From: SMWD01 sp964629475
GTDB lineage: Bacteria; Pseudomonadota; Gammaproteobacteria; Steroidobacterales; GCA-2729495
Length of the DNA: 64,000 nt
Assembly: GCA_964629475.1 (NCBI GenBank)
Contig: CAZVQW010000002.1
Location: 62,001 to 126,000, forward strand
Reading direction: 5' to 3'
Part shown: positions 41,812-50,989 of the stretch, piece by piece
Layout: each line of letters starts with the position of its first letter
How positions within the stretch are numbered: the stretch's first letter is position 1
Made by a program: the position numbers and the translations under genes
Notes under the pieces: generated by a model
What the model was told of the DNA's origin: nothing
Database searches by the model: none
Seen by the model: the letters and a program-made list of their open reading frames with translations, nothing else

Positions 41812-42789
41812 GTGTGTGATGATCTGCCACATGTTGTGGGAGCGGCTTTAGCCGCGAATAGCCTGCCACCCGATGTAATCGCGGTTAAAGCCGCTCCCAC
41901 AGTTGCTCTGGCTATCGCCCTGAGACACTCGTGGTGCCGAGTCCTGACCACCTTATGTCTTGCGCTGATCATGATCGCCCCGTCCGGTTGTGCGAACCTC
42001 GTGCAATCGGCCGGTACCCGGATGGCCGACAACCTGTCGGCATCGATCCTGGATCAGGACGATCCGGAACTCGTTCGCGAAGGCATGCCGGCCTTCATGC
42101 TGCTTCTCGACAGCATGGTGCGTTCGTCGCCGGATGATCCCGAGACCCTCGGCGCTGCTGCCCGGCTCTATGCAGTTTATGGCATCGCATTCGTTGACGA
42201 TCCGGATCGCGCCATGACGCTGACAGCGAGAGCCCATGATTATGGCTCTCGAGCGCTCTGCGCCCAGCAGGACCGAGCCTGTGGCCTTGACTCACTGGAT
42301 TTCGAAGCTTACGAGGTCGTGATCGAACAGGTCAGGCCGCGTGATGCGGATGCGTTGTTCAGTTATTCGGTTGGCTATTTGTCGTATATCCGCGCGCATA
42401 GTGCCGATTTCACCGCACTGACCGGCTTGCCCGAAGTCGAACTCGCACTCAACCACTTATTGGTGATTGGAGCTGGTGACGATGCGGCTTCCGCAAATAT
42501 GTATCTGGGAATTCTCAACACCCTGCGCCCACCCGCACTTGGCGGTAAACCTGAAGTGGCCCGGGTGTACTTTGAGACGGCACTGGCACTGACCGGTGAA
42601 CGAGACTTGAGCGTTAAAGTCGAGTATGCACGGGGATATGCACGGCTCCTGTATGACCGGGAATTACACGACCGGTTGTTGAACGAGGTGCTCGCCGCTG
42701 AGGTCCAACAGCAAGGCTTTACGCTGGTTAACCAACTCGCACAACAGCAGGCAAAGGATTTGTTAGCTTCGGCTGACGACTATTTTTAA
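41812..42789 (+). CDS. tatT: TatT-like lipoprotein of a TRAP transporter
   Basis: A predicted periplasmic lipoprotein of the TRAP transporter T-component family, built of helical TPR-like repeats (LLDSMVRSSPDDPETLGAAARLYAVYGI, AMTLTARAHDYGSRAL). The lipobox IAPSGC puts the lipidated Cys at residue 60 of the open frame. The only ATG before it is at 41812, and residues 8-30 come from the REP-like hairpin, so the native signal-peptide start was probably lost or displaced. A non-canonical start near CTG 41920 would give a normal signal length. TatT trimers dock on the P-subunit in Treponema; dctP, dctQ and dctM follow directly. Confidence 0.8.
   Translation: MCDDLPHVVGAALAANSLPPDVIAVKAAPTVALAIALRHSWCRVLTTLCLALIMIAPSGCANLVQSAGTRMADNLSASILDQDDPELVREGMPAFMLLLDSMVRSSPDDPETLGAAARLYAVYGIAFVDDPDRAMTLTARAHDYGSRALCAQQDRACGLDSLDFEAYEVVIEQVRPRDADALFSYSVGYLSYIRAHSADFTALTGLPEVELALNHLLVIGAGDDAASANMYLGILNTLRPPALGGKPEVARVYFETALALTGERDLSVKVEYARGYARLLYDRELHDRLLNEVLAAEVQQQGFTLVNQLAQQQAKDLLASADDYF
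41835..41901. repeat. REP-like hairpin, second copy of GTGGGAGCGG family
   Basis: Arms 41835-41857 and 41879-41901 are 23-nt reverse complements with one mismatch. The inner sequence matches the copy at 31044-31113. This copy lies inside the open frame of the tatT gene and would encode residues 8-30. Confidence 0.88.
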
Positions 42790-42815
42790 CGCGGCACATA
42801 CTAGGAGATTCATGC

Positions 42816-43859
42816 ATGCGTTTTCTTCCGGAGTTCACTTCGAGCATCCTGTTTCTGGTGCTGTCTTTTGCGTTGATTGACCCGGCACAGGCAACAACTT
42901 TCAAGCTGGCGACGGTAGCGCCTGAAGGCTCACATTGGATGGTGGAGCTCAAGGCCGCCGGTAAAGTGATAGAAGAAAAAACCGCCGGCCGCGTCAAGCT
43001 GAAGCTCTATGGCGGTGGCGTCATGGGTAATGACAAGAAGGTATTGCGCAAAATCCGTATCGGTCAATTGCACGGCGGGGCATTTACGGCAACCGGATTG
43101 AGCGAGCGTTATCGCGACATCGTAATCTATGGTTTGCCGATGGCTTTTGAGTCACAGGCCGAAGTCGATTACGTGCGCCAGCACATGGATCCGGTCTTGA
43201 TGAAAGGGCTCGACGATGCGGGCTTCATCAGCTTCGGTTTTGCCGGGGGCGGATTTGCAATGCTCATGGGCGCTGAGCCGATTGTCGATCTTCAGGATCT
43301 GCGCGGCCGCAAGGTCTGGGTGCCGGAAGGCGACCAGATCAGTTACAAGGCCATGGAGGCGATGCAGCTCTCGCCGGTTGTTCTGCCGCTGACGGACGTG
43401 TTGACGGGGCTGCAGACCGGATTGCTCGAATTTGTTGCGTCGCCACCGGTCGGTGCCGTGGTGCTGCAGTGGTACACGAAGGTCAAGTATGTGACAACGG
43501 TACCGTTTGCCAATACAGTCGGTGTGCTGGCAATCGACAAACGAGCATTTACCCGGATCAGCGCAGCTGATCAGGCTGTCGTGCGAGAAGTGCTGACCGG
43601 GGTTTATGAGGATTTCGAGCAAAGCAATCGTCAGGATAACCTGGATGCCGAGGAAGCATTGCGCGATAGCGGTCTGACGTTCGTTGATGTCGATCCGCAA
43701 CTGGTGCCTGCCTGGCGGGAGACAGTAGCGATATCCAATCGGCAGATGGCGGAGCAGGGAACGTTTTCCGTAGAAATGCTCGACATGCTTCTCGGTCACA
43801 TCGCTGATTTTCATGAAGTTACGGATACAGAACCGGCTGTACCAGAACCGATCGAGTGA
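42816..43859 (+). CDS. dctP: TRAP transporter solute receptor DctP
   Basis: A 347-aa periplasmic binding protein with a signal peptide (cut after about PAQA at 26). It shows FKLATVAPEGSHWMVELKAAGK, GGVMGNDKKVLRKIRIGQLHGG, DLRGRKVWVPEGD and GLLEFVASPPVGA. The Arg of RGRKVWVP is the usual carboxylate-binding residue, so an organic acid ligand is likely but not defined. AGGAGA lies 7 nt before ATG 42816. Overlaps dctQ by 4 nt (GTGA). Confidence 0.93.
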   Translation: MRFLPEFTSSILFLVLSFALIDPAQATTFKLATVAPEGSHWMVELKAAGKVIEEKTAGRVKLKLYGGGVMGNDKKVLRKIRIGQLHGGAFTATGLSERYRDIVIYGLPMAFESQAEVDYVRQHMDPVLMKGLDDAGFISFGFAGGGFAMLMGAEPIVDLQDLRGRKVWVPEGDQISYKAMEAMQLSPVVLPLTDVLTGLQTGLLEFVASPPVGAVVLQWYTKVKYVTTVPFANTVGVLAIDKRAFTRISAADQAVVREVLTGVYEDFEQSNRQDNLDAEEALRDSGLTFVDVDPQLVPAWRETVAISNRQMAEQGTFSVEMLDMLLGHIADFHEVTDTEPAVPEPIE

Positions 43860-44374
43860 CCATCTCGAAAGAACAATCCAGTCTGCTCGACAAGGCCGAA
43901 AGACTCGGTCATTTTATCGAGAATTTTTCGTTGGCCATCGTGCTGTTGGCCATGGTTATCCTGGCCGCGGCACAGATCGTCATGCGCAATGTGCTCGATA
44001 CCGGGTTGTCGTGGGGTGACGAAGCCCTGCGTTTGATGGTGCTCTGGGTCGCGATGCTCGGCGCCGTTGCCGCGACACACGAGCGACGACACATCGTTAT
44101 CGATGTGTTATCGCGAATGCTGTCCGAACATCTGAAAGTCTGGGCCGCGTTTATCGTTGACGGCTTTTCGGCCGGTGTGGCCGGCGTGCTGGCATGGCAT
44201 GCAGCCGTATTCGTCTTAGACTCGAAAGAGTATGGCGATTTGCTCCTGAATGATTTGCCCGCCTGGCCTTTTCAGATCATTTTACCGGTTGGGTTTACGA
44301 TTATTGCTTATCGCTATGTGATATGGAGCGTGCGACATTTACGCAAACTGGTCGGCAGGGCGAATCAGTCATGA
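43856..44374 (+). CDS. dctQ: TRAP transporter small membrane subunit DctQ
   Basis: A 172-aa protein with four membrane segments: NFSLAIVLLAMVILAAAQIV, the RNVLDTGLSWGDEALRLMVLWVAMLGA signature of the family, and two more. GTG start, overlapping dctP; it overlaps dctM by ATGA. Confidence 0.92.
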   Translation: MTISKEQSSLLDKAERLGHFIENFSLAIVLLAMVILAAAQIVMRNVLDTGLSWGDEALRLMVLWVAMLGAVAATHERRHIVIDVLSRMLSEHLKVWAAFIVDGFSAGVAGVLAWHAAVFVLDSKEYGDLLLNDLPAWPFQIILPVGFTIIAYRYVIWSVRHLRKLVGRANQS

Positions 44375-45624
44375 TAATCGCGGCGCTTGTGTTGCTCGCA
44401 TTGCTCGGGGCGCCGCTGTTCATCGTGATTGCGACGAGCGCGATGCTCGGCTATGCCCGCAGCGACATTCCCTTGTCAGTCGTTCCGATCGAGATTTTCG
44501 GTATTGCCGAGATGTCGATTCTGCTCGCAATCCCGTTATTTACATTTTCCGGATATTTACTCAGTGAGAGCCAGGCGCCGGCACGCCTCGTGCGCCTGAC
44601 CGGTGCGTTGCTCGGCTGGATGCCCGGCGGGCTCGCATTGGTGTCGATTGCCGCTTGTGCCTTTTTTACGGCATTCACCGGCGCCTCGGGTGTGACGATT
44701 ATCGCGCTCGGGGCGCTGTTATACCCAGCCCTGAGTCAGGCCGGTTACACCGAGAAGTTCAGTCTCGGGCTCGTGACATCAGCCGGAAGCCTCGGCTTAT
44801 TGTTTGCACCGTCACTGCCGTTGATTCTGTATGGCATCGTCGCCGAAGTTCCAATCGATGATTTGTTTCTTGCCGGCATACTGCCGGGTATCGTCATGAT
44901 GGTTTTTATGGGTGGCTATTCACTGTGGGTTAATCGCGCCAACCGAACACCATTGAGCCACTTTTCGGTAAGTGAATTAGGCACCGCGCTGAAGGCAACG
45001 GCATGGGAGCTTCCATTGCCCTTCATCATCCTGGGAGGCATCTATAGCGGTTATTTTGCCGTTTCTGAGGCTGCTGCCGTGACGGCCGTTTACGTACTGA
45101 TTGTCGAAGTATTGATTTTGCGCGATATAAAATTACGCCGCTTGCCGCAGATCATTCGCGAGTCGATGGTCCTGGTGGGCGGTATTCTTCTGATTCTCGG
45201 TGTATCGCTTGCCTCGACGAATTACATGATCGATGCGCAGGTGCCGGAGAAACTCGTCGGTTTCGTTACGCGCTTTGTCAGCGGACCGACGAGTTTTCTG
45301 ATGTTGTTATTTGTCTTCCTGCTCATTCTCGGCGCGATCCTGGATATTTTTTCTGCGCTCGTGCTGGTCGTTCCGCTGATTTTGCCTGTTGCACAGCTCT
45401 ATGAAATTCATCCGGTGCATCTGGGGATCGTATTTCTTGCCACGATGCAACTGGGTTTTCTGACGCCACCGGTCGGACTGAACCTGTTCATATCCAGCTA
45501 TCGTTTCGAGCAATCGATTGTGAGAGTATATCTGGCGACATTTCCATTCTTGATGATGCTGTTGTTTGCAGTATTATTAATTACGTTCTGGTCGGGCTTG
45601 TCATTGGTTTTGCTCGGAAACTAA
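44371..45624 (+). CDS. dctM: TRAP transporter large membrane subunit DctM
   Basis: The 417-aa sodium-driven permease with about a dozen hydrophobic segments. Family marks: LLAIPLFTFSGYLLSES, GGLALVSIAACAFFTAFTGASGVTI, SLGLLFAPSLPLILYGIV and LGAILDIFSALVLVVPLILP. The frame is open from 44323, but ATG 44371, overlapping the dctQ stop, fits the family. Confidence 0.94.
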   Translation: MIIAALVLLALLGAPLFIVIATSAMLGYARSDIPLSVVPIEIFGIAEMSILLAIPLFTFSGYLLSESQAPARLVRLTGALLGWMPGGLALVSIAACAFFTAFTGASGVTIIALGALLYPALSQAGYTEKFSLGLVTSAGSLGLLFAPSLPLILYGIVAEVPIDDLFLAGILPGIVMMVFMGGYSLWVNRANRTPLSHFSVSELGTALKATAWELPLPFIILGGIYSGYFAVSEAAAVTAVYVLIVEVLILRDIKLRRLPQIIRESMVLVGGILLILGVSLASTNYMIDAQVPEKLVGFVTRFVSGPTSFLMLLFVFLLILGAILDIFSALVLVVPLILPVAQLYEIHPVHLGIVFLATMQLGFLTPPVGLNLFISSYRFEQSIVRVYLATFPFLMMLLFAVLLITFWSGLSLVLLGN

Positions 45625-45650
45625 CTGGGAACCATGGGTGAATTGAACAG

Positions 45651-47492
45651 ATGAGAATCCTGCGTTTTGTTTGGCGGTTCTTGAATAATCTCAGACGAGT
45701 TTTTCAGATTCTCCTGATGCTATTTATTCTTGGTCTGATTTTTGCCGGATTGTCCGAGACAGAATTCAAGATCCCGGCATCCGCGGTACTTGTCGTCGCA
45801 CCGACCGGATTTCTTGTCGACCAGCTCGAGGGCAATCCACTGGAGCGTGCCGTCGCAGAGGCGCAAGGCGCCGGAATCCAGCAGACATTATTGACGGATG
45901 TCACTGACAGTCTGCGCGCGGCGGCGGACGATGACCGGATCAAGGCAGTTGCCCTTGACCTGGACGGTCTCGCGGGCGGCGGGTTACCGAAATTGCAGGC
46001 ATTTGCGGCTGCGCTTGGTGAAGTGAGTGCAACCGGCAAGCCGATCATTGCCGTTGGCGACAGTTTTACGCAGGACCAATATTATCTTGCCGCTTTCGCC
46101 GACGAGATCTATTTGCACGAACTCGGTGTCGTATACGTTGATGGCTATGGATATTTCCGCACCTATCTCAAAGGTGTTATCGAAAAACTGAAAGTAGACC
46201 TGAACGTGTTCCGGGTCGGCAAGTACAAATCTTTTGTAGAGCCGTTCATCCGTGATGACATGTCCGCGGCGGATCGTGAGGCAAGCAGGCGCTGGCTCGA
46301 TGCGTTGTGGGCTGCGTATACGAATGATGTCGGCGCAGCTCGCGGAATGGAACCGCAACAAATTGACAGCTACGCGAACCAATTTGTCGAGAATCTGCGC
46401 GAAGCCGGTGGCAATACGGCACAACTGGCGCTCAATGCCGGTCTCGTCGATGGCTTGAGCGATCGCGAGGAGATCGAGAAGCGACTATTGGAATTGGCGG
46501 GCCCGAGTGATGATGACGACAGTACTTTTAGCAGCATAGATTTTCTAACCTATATATCAAGAGTGCGTGCAAAACAGATCGATAGACCCGGTGCGTCAAA
46601 AGTCGGTGTACTCGTCGCAGCGGGACCGATCATCGATGGTGTGGCTCCGCGCGGTACGATCGGGGGCGACTCGCTGGCGGCGTTGATCGACCAGGCCGCG
46701 GATGATGACCAGATCAAGGCACTCGTCCTGCGGGTCGATAGTCCGGGTGGCAGCATGTTTGCATCCGAGGTGGTTTTCGATCGGCTCGCTAAGTTGCAGC
46801 AGAAAGGTAAACCGATTGTCGTGTCGATGAGTACGGTTGCTGCATCGGGCGGTTATTACATCTCGATGCTTGCCGATCAGATCTGGGCGAGTGAGACGAC
46901 GATTACCGGTTCGATTGGTGTCGGGGCGCTCGTGCCGACGTTCCAACGCAGTCTGGACGGTATCGGTATTCGTATTGACGGATTTGGCACGACACAGCTG
47001 TCAGGTCAGTTCCGTCCCGACCGGGAACTTGGTGAGCAGGCGCGTGAGTATCTGCAGCTGAGCGTCGATGAGGCCTATCGAATTTTTGTCAGCAAAGTAG
47101 CCGATGCGCGCGAGATGTCATTCGACCGTGCCGATAATCTGGCACAGGGGCGCGTGTGGATCGGCAGCGATGCGTTATCTATCGGACTCATCGACGAGAT
47201 AGGTGGCCTGGATGATGCCATTGAATCGGCGGCGGCCCTCGCCGGTCTCAGCGAAGATGAATATGGCGTGCGCAAGATCGAACCGGAAATGACATTCAGT
47301 GAGCGTGTTGCATTGCAATTTACCGGCAAGATCCTGAGCCTTGTCGGTACACTTGGAACCGGGCTCGATACCGTCTGGACTGGTTCATTGGCGGAGCGTC
47401 TCGTGTTTCGCCTGGAGCGTGAACTTGGACAGATTGCCGGAATGAATGACCCACGCGGCATCTACTACCATTGTTTCTGTGCGCTACCCTGA
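45651..47492 (+). CDS. sppA: Signal peptide peptidase SppA, 67K type
   Basis: Membrane-bound Ser/Lys protease that degrades signal peptides left after secretion. The 613-aa long form has an N-terminal membrane helix (about 18-35) and two tandem S49 domains. The nucleophile is S399 in STVAASGGYYIS and the general base is K193 in RVGKYKSFVEPF, the arrangement of E. coli SppA. It begins 26 nt after dctM. Confidence 0.94.
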   Translation: MRILRFVWRFLNNLRRVFQILLMLFILGLIFAGLSETEFKIPASAVLVVAPTGFLVDQLEGNPLERAVAEAQGAGIQQTLLTDVTDSLRAAADDDRIKAVALDLDGLAGGGLPKLQAFAAALGEVSATGKPIIAVGDSFTQDQYYLAAFADEIYLHELGVVYVDGYGYFRTYLKGVIEKLKVDLNVFRVGKYKSFVEPFIRDDMSAADREASRRWLDALWAAYTNDVGAARGMEPQQIDSYANQFVENLREAGGNTAQLALNAGLVDGLSDREEIEKRLLELAGPSDDDDSTFSSIDFLTYISRVRAKQIDRPGASKVGVLVAAGPIIDGVAPRGTIGGDSLAALIDQAADDDQIKALVLRVDSPGGSMFASEVVFDRLAKLQQKGKPIVVSMSTVAASGGYYISMLADQIWASETTITGSIGVGALVPTFQRSLDGIGIRIDGFGTTQLSGQFRPDRELGEQAREYLQLSVDEAYRIFVSKVADAREMSFDRADNLAQGRVWIGSDALSIGLIDEIGGLDDAIESAAALAGLSEDEYGVRKIEPEMTFSERVALQFTGKILSLVGTLGTGLDTVWTGSLAERLVFRLERELGQIAGMNDPRGIYYHCFCALP

Positions 47493-47541
47493 TTGATCTG
47501 CAGGCAGGCTGCAGGCGAAACCTTGAACAGGAGTATTCATT

Positions 47542-48174
47542 ATGTCGATTATCAGGAATATTCGTGAATCGATTGATACCCGGCTCGATCACCTGGATGC
47601 CCGGGCAGAAGCCCTTGAGGCGCAACTGGAGGGTACTCGCGACGAGGCATTGAAGCGCGTCGAACAGCAGAAAGAGAACCTGGTTACGGCATTAAGCCGA
47701 ATGGAGCAGAAGGTATCGGGTTCGGTGGCCAAAAAATCCGCAGACCTGCATGCGGCCTTTGATCACCTGCGGGTGCAACTGACTTTGGGCAAGGCGGAAA
47801 CTACCGACCTGCTCAAGGAACAGGAAATCAAGATTCGTGACGCGGTGCAAACAGTTGAAGAGCGTCTCGAGCATGCGGAGGAGGGGCTGGAAGATAACCT
47901 GGCCAAGCAGGCTTCTGCCTTTGTCGGTATTGCCAACAAACTCAGGGCCGAGTTCGAAGCAGCGGAGTTACAGTTTGCGCTGTTTCAGGGCGAACACCGG
48001 GAAGACGTGGAGGCCGGCAAGGATGCCCTGCGTGGAGCGCTGAATAATTTACGCGACAAGCTGAAGAATGCGGGGCACGAAGTCGGGGAGCGACTCGGTG
48101 ATTTTGAAAATGAGTTCGGCGCCGGTCTGGCTCACATCCGTAAGGCATTTCTGGAGTTGGGGAAACGCGACTGA
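47542..48174 (+). CDS. Coiled-coil protein of unknown function
   Basis: A 210-aa charged helical protein with no signal peptide or membrane segment. Heptad-like runs of Leu/Ala with Glu/Lys extend over nearly all of it (IRNIRESIDTRLDHLDARAEALE through LGDFENEFGAGLAHIRKAFLEL). It resembles apolipoprotein-like or phasin-like helical proteins, but I find no motif to name one. ACAGGAG before the ATG supports the start. It follows sppA by 49 nt and is convergent with sixA. Confidence 0.75.
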   Translation: MSIIRNIRESIDTRLDHLDARAEALEAQLEGTRDEALKRVEQQKENLVTALSRMEQKVSGSVAKKSADLHAAFDHLRVQLTLGKAETTDLLKEQEIKIRDAVQTVEERLEHAEEGLEDNLAKQASAFVGIANKLRAEFEAAELQFALFQGEHREDVEAGKDALRGALNNLRDKLKNAGHEVGERLGDFENEFGAGLAHIRKAFLELGKRD

Positions 48175-48186
48175 CCGACGTTATTT

Positions 48187-48702
48187 TCAAATCATATCGA
48201 TCGTAGGAGCGCCTGGCTTCTTTGGATAATCGAATGCGATAAAAACAGGCCGTGAATCGGCAAGTTCGATCCAGTTGTCGGCGTCAGCCTCTATGATGAC
48301 CATGCCGCAGGTGGGCACGTTGTCGATTGATTGACTGCTCAGCCGGTTAGCCAGATCCGTAATGCCGGGGTTGTGGACGCAGACGACGATGTCATTGAAC
48401 GTGTTTTCCTGCAATTCAATCGTCTCGAGAATGGTCGCTGGATCGGCCAGGTAGAGTGACTCTTCGGTCTGCAGAAATTCGATCGGGTAGCCGATCTCGC
48501 GAGCCACTAACTCTGCCGTCTGTCGGGCGCGTTTTGCCGTGCTCGTCATAATCAGCGAAGGGCGGACACCGTGAGTGATCAGTCGGCGACCCATGATCGG
48601 TGCATCGCGTTGACCGCGCTGATTCAGAGGCCGGTCATGATCGGCCAGACCGTGCTGGCTCCAGCTGGATTTGGCATGTCTGAGTAATGTGAGTCGTTTC
48701 AT
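48187..48702 (-). CDS. sixA: Phosphohistidine phosphatase SixA
   Basis: A 171-aa member of the histidine phosphatase (RHG) family. The catalytic histidine is in LLRHAKSSW (H9), followed by DHDRPLNQRGQRDAP, STAKRARQTAEL, the acid ESLYLADP and VCVHNPGI. SixA removes phosphate from histidine phosphotransfer domains in E. coli. It is the last gene downstream of the suf operon, 21 nt after sufT. Confidence 0.88.
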   Translation of the reverse strand: MKRLTLLRHAKSSWSQHGLADHDRPLNQRGQRDAPIMGRRLITHGVRPSLIMTSTAKRARQTAELVAREIGYPIEFLQTEESLYLADPATILETIELQENTFNDIVVCVHNPGITDLANRLSSQSIDNVPTCGMVIIEADADNWIELADSRPVFIAFDYPKKPGAPTIDMI

Positions 48703-48723
48703 CTCGATCGTGCCAACACCGGG

Positions 48724-49275
48724 TCAGAGCAGCCCGGTTTCCAATTGTGCTGCCTCGCTCATCATGCCCTGGTTCCAGGGCGGGTCGAGGACGAGCTCGA
48801 CATCGACCTTGCCGACTGTCGGGATCATGCCGATTTTTTCACGAACATCCTGAACCAGGATGTCACCCATGCCACAGCCGGGGGCCGTCAGCGTCATCTG
48901 GACGTAGACGTAGCGTTCTCCGTTCGGGAGTTTTGAGATGCCGCACTCGTAGATCAGGCCAAGATCGACGACATTGATCGGGATTTCCGGGTCGTAAACG
49001 GTTCCCATCTGGTCCCAGACCAGTTGGTTAAATTCATCGTCTGTCGCATTCTCGGGTAATTTCGGTGGTTCGAAAGGTTCTTTGCCGAGTGCGTCGGCAT
49101 CCAGCGCGCCGATGCGAAACAGGTTACCCTCAAAATAAATCGTATAACAGCCGCCCATCGCCTGGGTGATATAGACGAGACTGTCCGTGTTCAGCGTGAC
49201 CGGAAAGCCGTCGGGGACGAGTATCACTTCACAGTCCCGTTTCAGGGTTACCGGTTCCGAATTCGGTCCAAACAT
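48724..49275 (-). CDS. sufT: Fe-S assembly protein SufT (DUF59)
   Basis: A 183-aa protein with an N-terminal extension and a C-terminal MIP18/DUF59 domain: VYDPEIPINVVDLGLIYE, then MTLTAPGCGMGDILVQDV with the conserved Cys. SufT helps to mature some Fe-S proteins; its place at the end of the suf operon is typical. It follows sufU by 3 nt. Confidence 0.93.
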   Translation of the reverse strand: MFGPNSEPVTLKRDCEVILVPDGFPVTLNTDSLVYITQAMGGCYTIYFEGNLFRIGALDADALGKEPFEPPKLPENATDDEFNQLVWDQMGTVYDPEIPINVVDLGLIYECGISKLPNGERYVYVQMTLTAPGCGMGDILVQDVREKIGMIPTVGKVDVELVLDPPWNQGMMSEAAQLETGLL

Positions 49276-49278
49276 ATC

Positions 49279-49737
49279 CTATTCTTCCGTCGTTATTGTC
49301 TGAGTATTGTTTCGCAATACCGATTCAAGTGTTTTCCAGGCCAGCGTTGCGCACTTGATTCTGGATGGGAAGGCACGCACGCCGCCAAGTGCGGCCATGT
49401 CACCCTCAATCGTTGGATCCTCCGTGCCGGAAGATTCGAATTGCCGCATGATTTTGTCTATTTCTTGCTGTGCATGGTCCAGATCCTGATGCTGTATAGA
49501 TTCAGTCATGATCGATGCGGATGCCATCGAGATGGCACACCCGGTGCCTTCGAACGTCAGGTCTTCGATCCGGTCGTTGTCAAGGCGTAGATAGAGTGTG
49601 ATTTTGTCGCCGCATAACGGGTTATGCCCGACGATGACGCGATCCGCGGGTTCGAGGCGCTGGAAATTACGCGGGTGCCGGCTATGGTCGAGCACGGTCT
49701 GCCGATAGAGTGTCTGCAGGTCTTGCGTGTCGTTCAT
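49279..49737 (-). CDS. sufU: SufU-type scaffold / sulfurtransferase
   Basis: 152 aa. The zinc/Fe-S ligand set of the family is present: Cys and Asp in NPLCGDKITLYL, Cys in GTGCAISMASASIM and Cys in RIKCATLAW. SufU receives sulfur from SufS. The frame is open from 49800, but the ATG at 49737 overlaps the sufS stop (TGATG) and fits the family start. No sufE or sufA is present in the cluster. Confidence 0.93.
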   Translation of the reverse strand: MNDTQDLQTLYRQTVLDHSRHPRNFQRLEPADRVIVGHNPLCGDKITLYLRLDNDRIEDLTFEGTGCAISMASASIMTESIQHQDLDHAQQEIDKIMRQFESSGTEDPTIEGDMAALGGVRAFPSRIKCATLAWKTLESVLRNNTQTITTEE

Positions 49738-50987
49738 CAGCGAAACATCCGGATGGCCAGCTGCATGCCGTCGATCAGTTGATCGATGTCCTGCCGGCAA
49801 TTGTAGAACGCCAGTGAAGCTCGCGCCGTGCCGGCGATACCGAAGAAATCCATGACGGGCATCGCACAGTGGTGGCCCGTGCGAATGGCAACCCCCTGCT
49901 GATCCAGTACCGTACCCAAGTCATGTGGATGGATATCATCGAGGGTAAATGACAGGACGCCCTCTTTATGTTCGGCGGTGCCGATGATCCGTATTCCATC
50001 AATCTCGCTGATTGCCTTGGTTGCGTAATCGAGCAGGGCGGCTTCGTGGGACTGTATCCTGCCCATGCCGATCGCGAGCAGGTAGTCGATGGCAGCACCC
50101 AGCCCGATGGCGCCGGCGATATTTGGTGTGCCGGCCTCGAATTTATAGGGCAGGTCGTTGTAGGTTGTCTCGTTGAAACTGACCGTCAGGATCATGTCGC
50201 CGCCGCCCTGGTAGGGGGGCAGCTGTTCGAGCCATTTTTCCCGCGCATAGAACACGCCGATGCCGGTCGGGCCGCACATCTTGTGCCCGGAAAATGCGTA
50301 GAAATCGCAATCCAGCGCCGCCACATCGACAGGCTGATGCGGCACAGCCTGGGCGCCATCGATCAGTACCGGAATGTCACGCTCCCGGGCCGCGGCGATG
50401 ATTCGCTCGACCGGATTAATCGTGCCGAGCGCGTTCGATACATGCGACATCGCGACGAGCCGGGTGCGCGGGCCGAGCAGTTCCAGGTAATCATCCATGC
50501 GGATTTCGCCACGCTCGTTGATCGGCACGACCCTGAGTATCGCGCCGCTACGCTCGCACAGCATTTGCCACGGTACGATATTCGAATGATGTTCGAGGCA
50601 GGAGATGACGATCTCATCGCCGGCCTCGATGCTCTGCCCGAAGCTGGCGGCAAGCAGATTGATCGAGTCCGTCGTGCCACGCGTGAATACGATCTCACGC
50701 GTGGACGATGCGTTGATAAAGCCCCGGACTTTCTCGCGAGCGCCTTCATAGGCCTCGGTTGCACGGTGACTGAGCGTATGTACACCACGATGAACATTTG
50801 CATGATCGCGCTCGTAATAGTGGCGAACGGCATCGATGACACATTGCGGGCGTTGCGATGATGCGGCGCTGTCGAGAAAAGCGAGCCGGTGCCCGTTGAT
50901 TTTCTGTGCGAGGATCGGGAAGTCACTACGCAGTGCGTCAAAGTCCCGATCTGTTACGGGTGTGGTTTTCTGCTTCGGCGTTGGCAT
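49737..50987 (-). CDS. sufS: Cysteine desulfurase SufS
   Basis: Group II cysteine desulfurase that takes sulfur from cysteine using PLP. The 416-aa protein has YLDSAA-like FLDSAASSQRP, the PLP lysine in FSGHKMCGPTGIGV and the active cysteine in RTGHHCAMPVM. It lies between sufD and sufU. Confidence 0.96.
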   Translation of the reverse strand: MPTPKQKTTPVTDRDFDALRSDFPILAQKINGHRLAFLDSAASSQRPQCVIDAVRHYYERDHANVHRGVHTLSHRATEAYEGAREKVRGFINASSTREIVFTRGTTDSINLLAASFGQSIEAGDEIVISCLEHHSNIVPWQMLCERSGAILRVVPINERGEIRMDDYLELLGPRTRLVAMSHVSNALGTINPVERIIAAARERDIPVLIDGAQAVPHQPVDVAALDCDFYAFSGHKMCGPTGIGVFYAREKWLEQLPPYQGGGDMILTVSFNETTYNDLPYKFEAGTPNIAGAIGLGAAIDYLLAIGMGRIQSHEAALLDYATKAISEIDGIRIIGTAEHKEGVLSFTLDDIHPHDLGTVLDQQGVAIRTGHHCAMPVMDFFGIAGTARASLAFYNCRQDIDQLIDGMQLAIRMFR

Positions 50988-50989
50988 GA

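Noticed and set aside
49968..50861. 297-aa open frame on the plus strand
   Set aside because: Antisense to sufS; a codon-bias shadow of a GC-rich gene.
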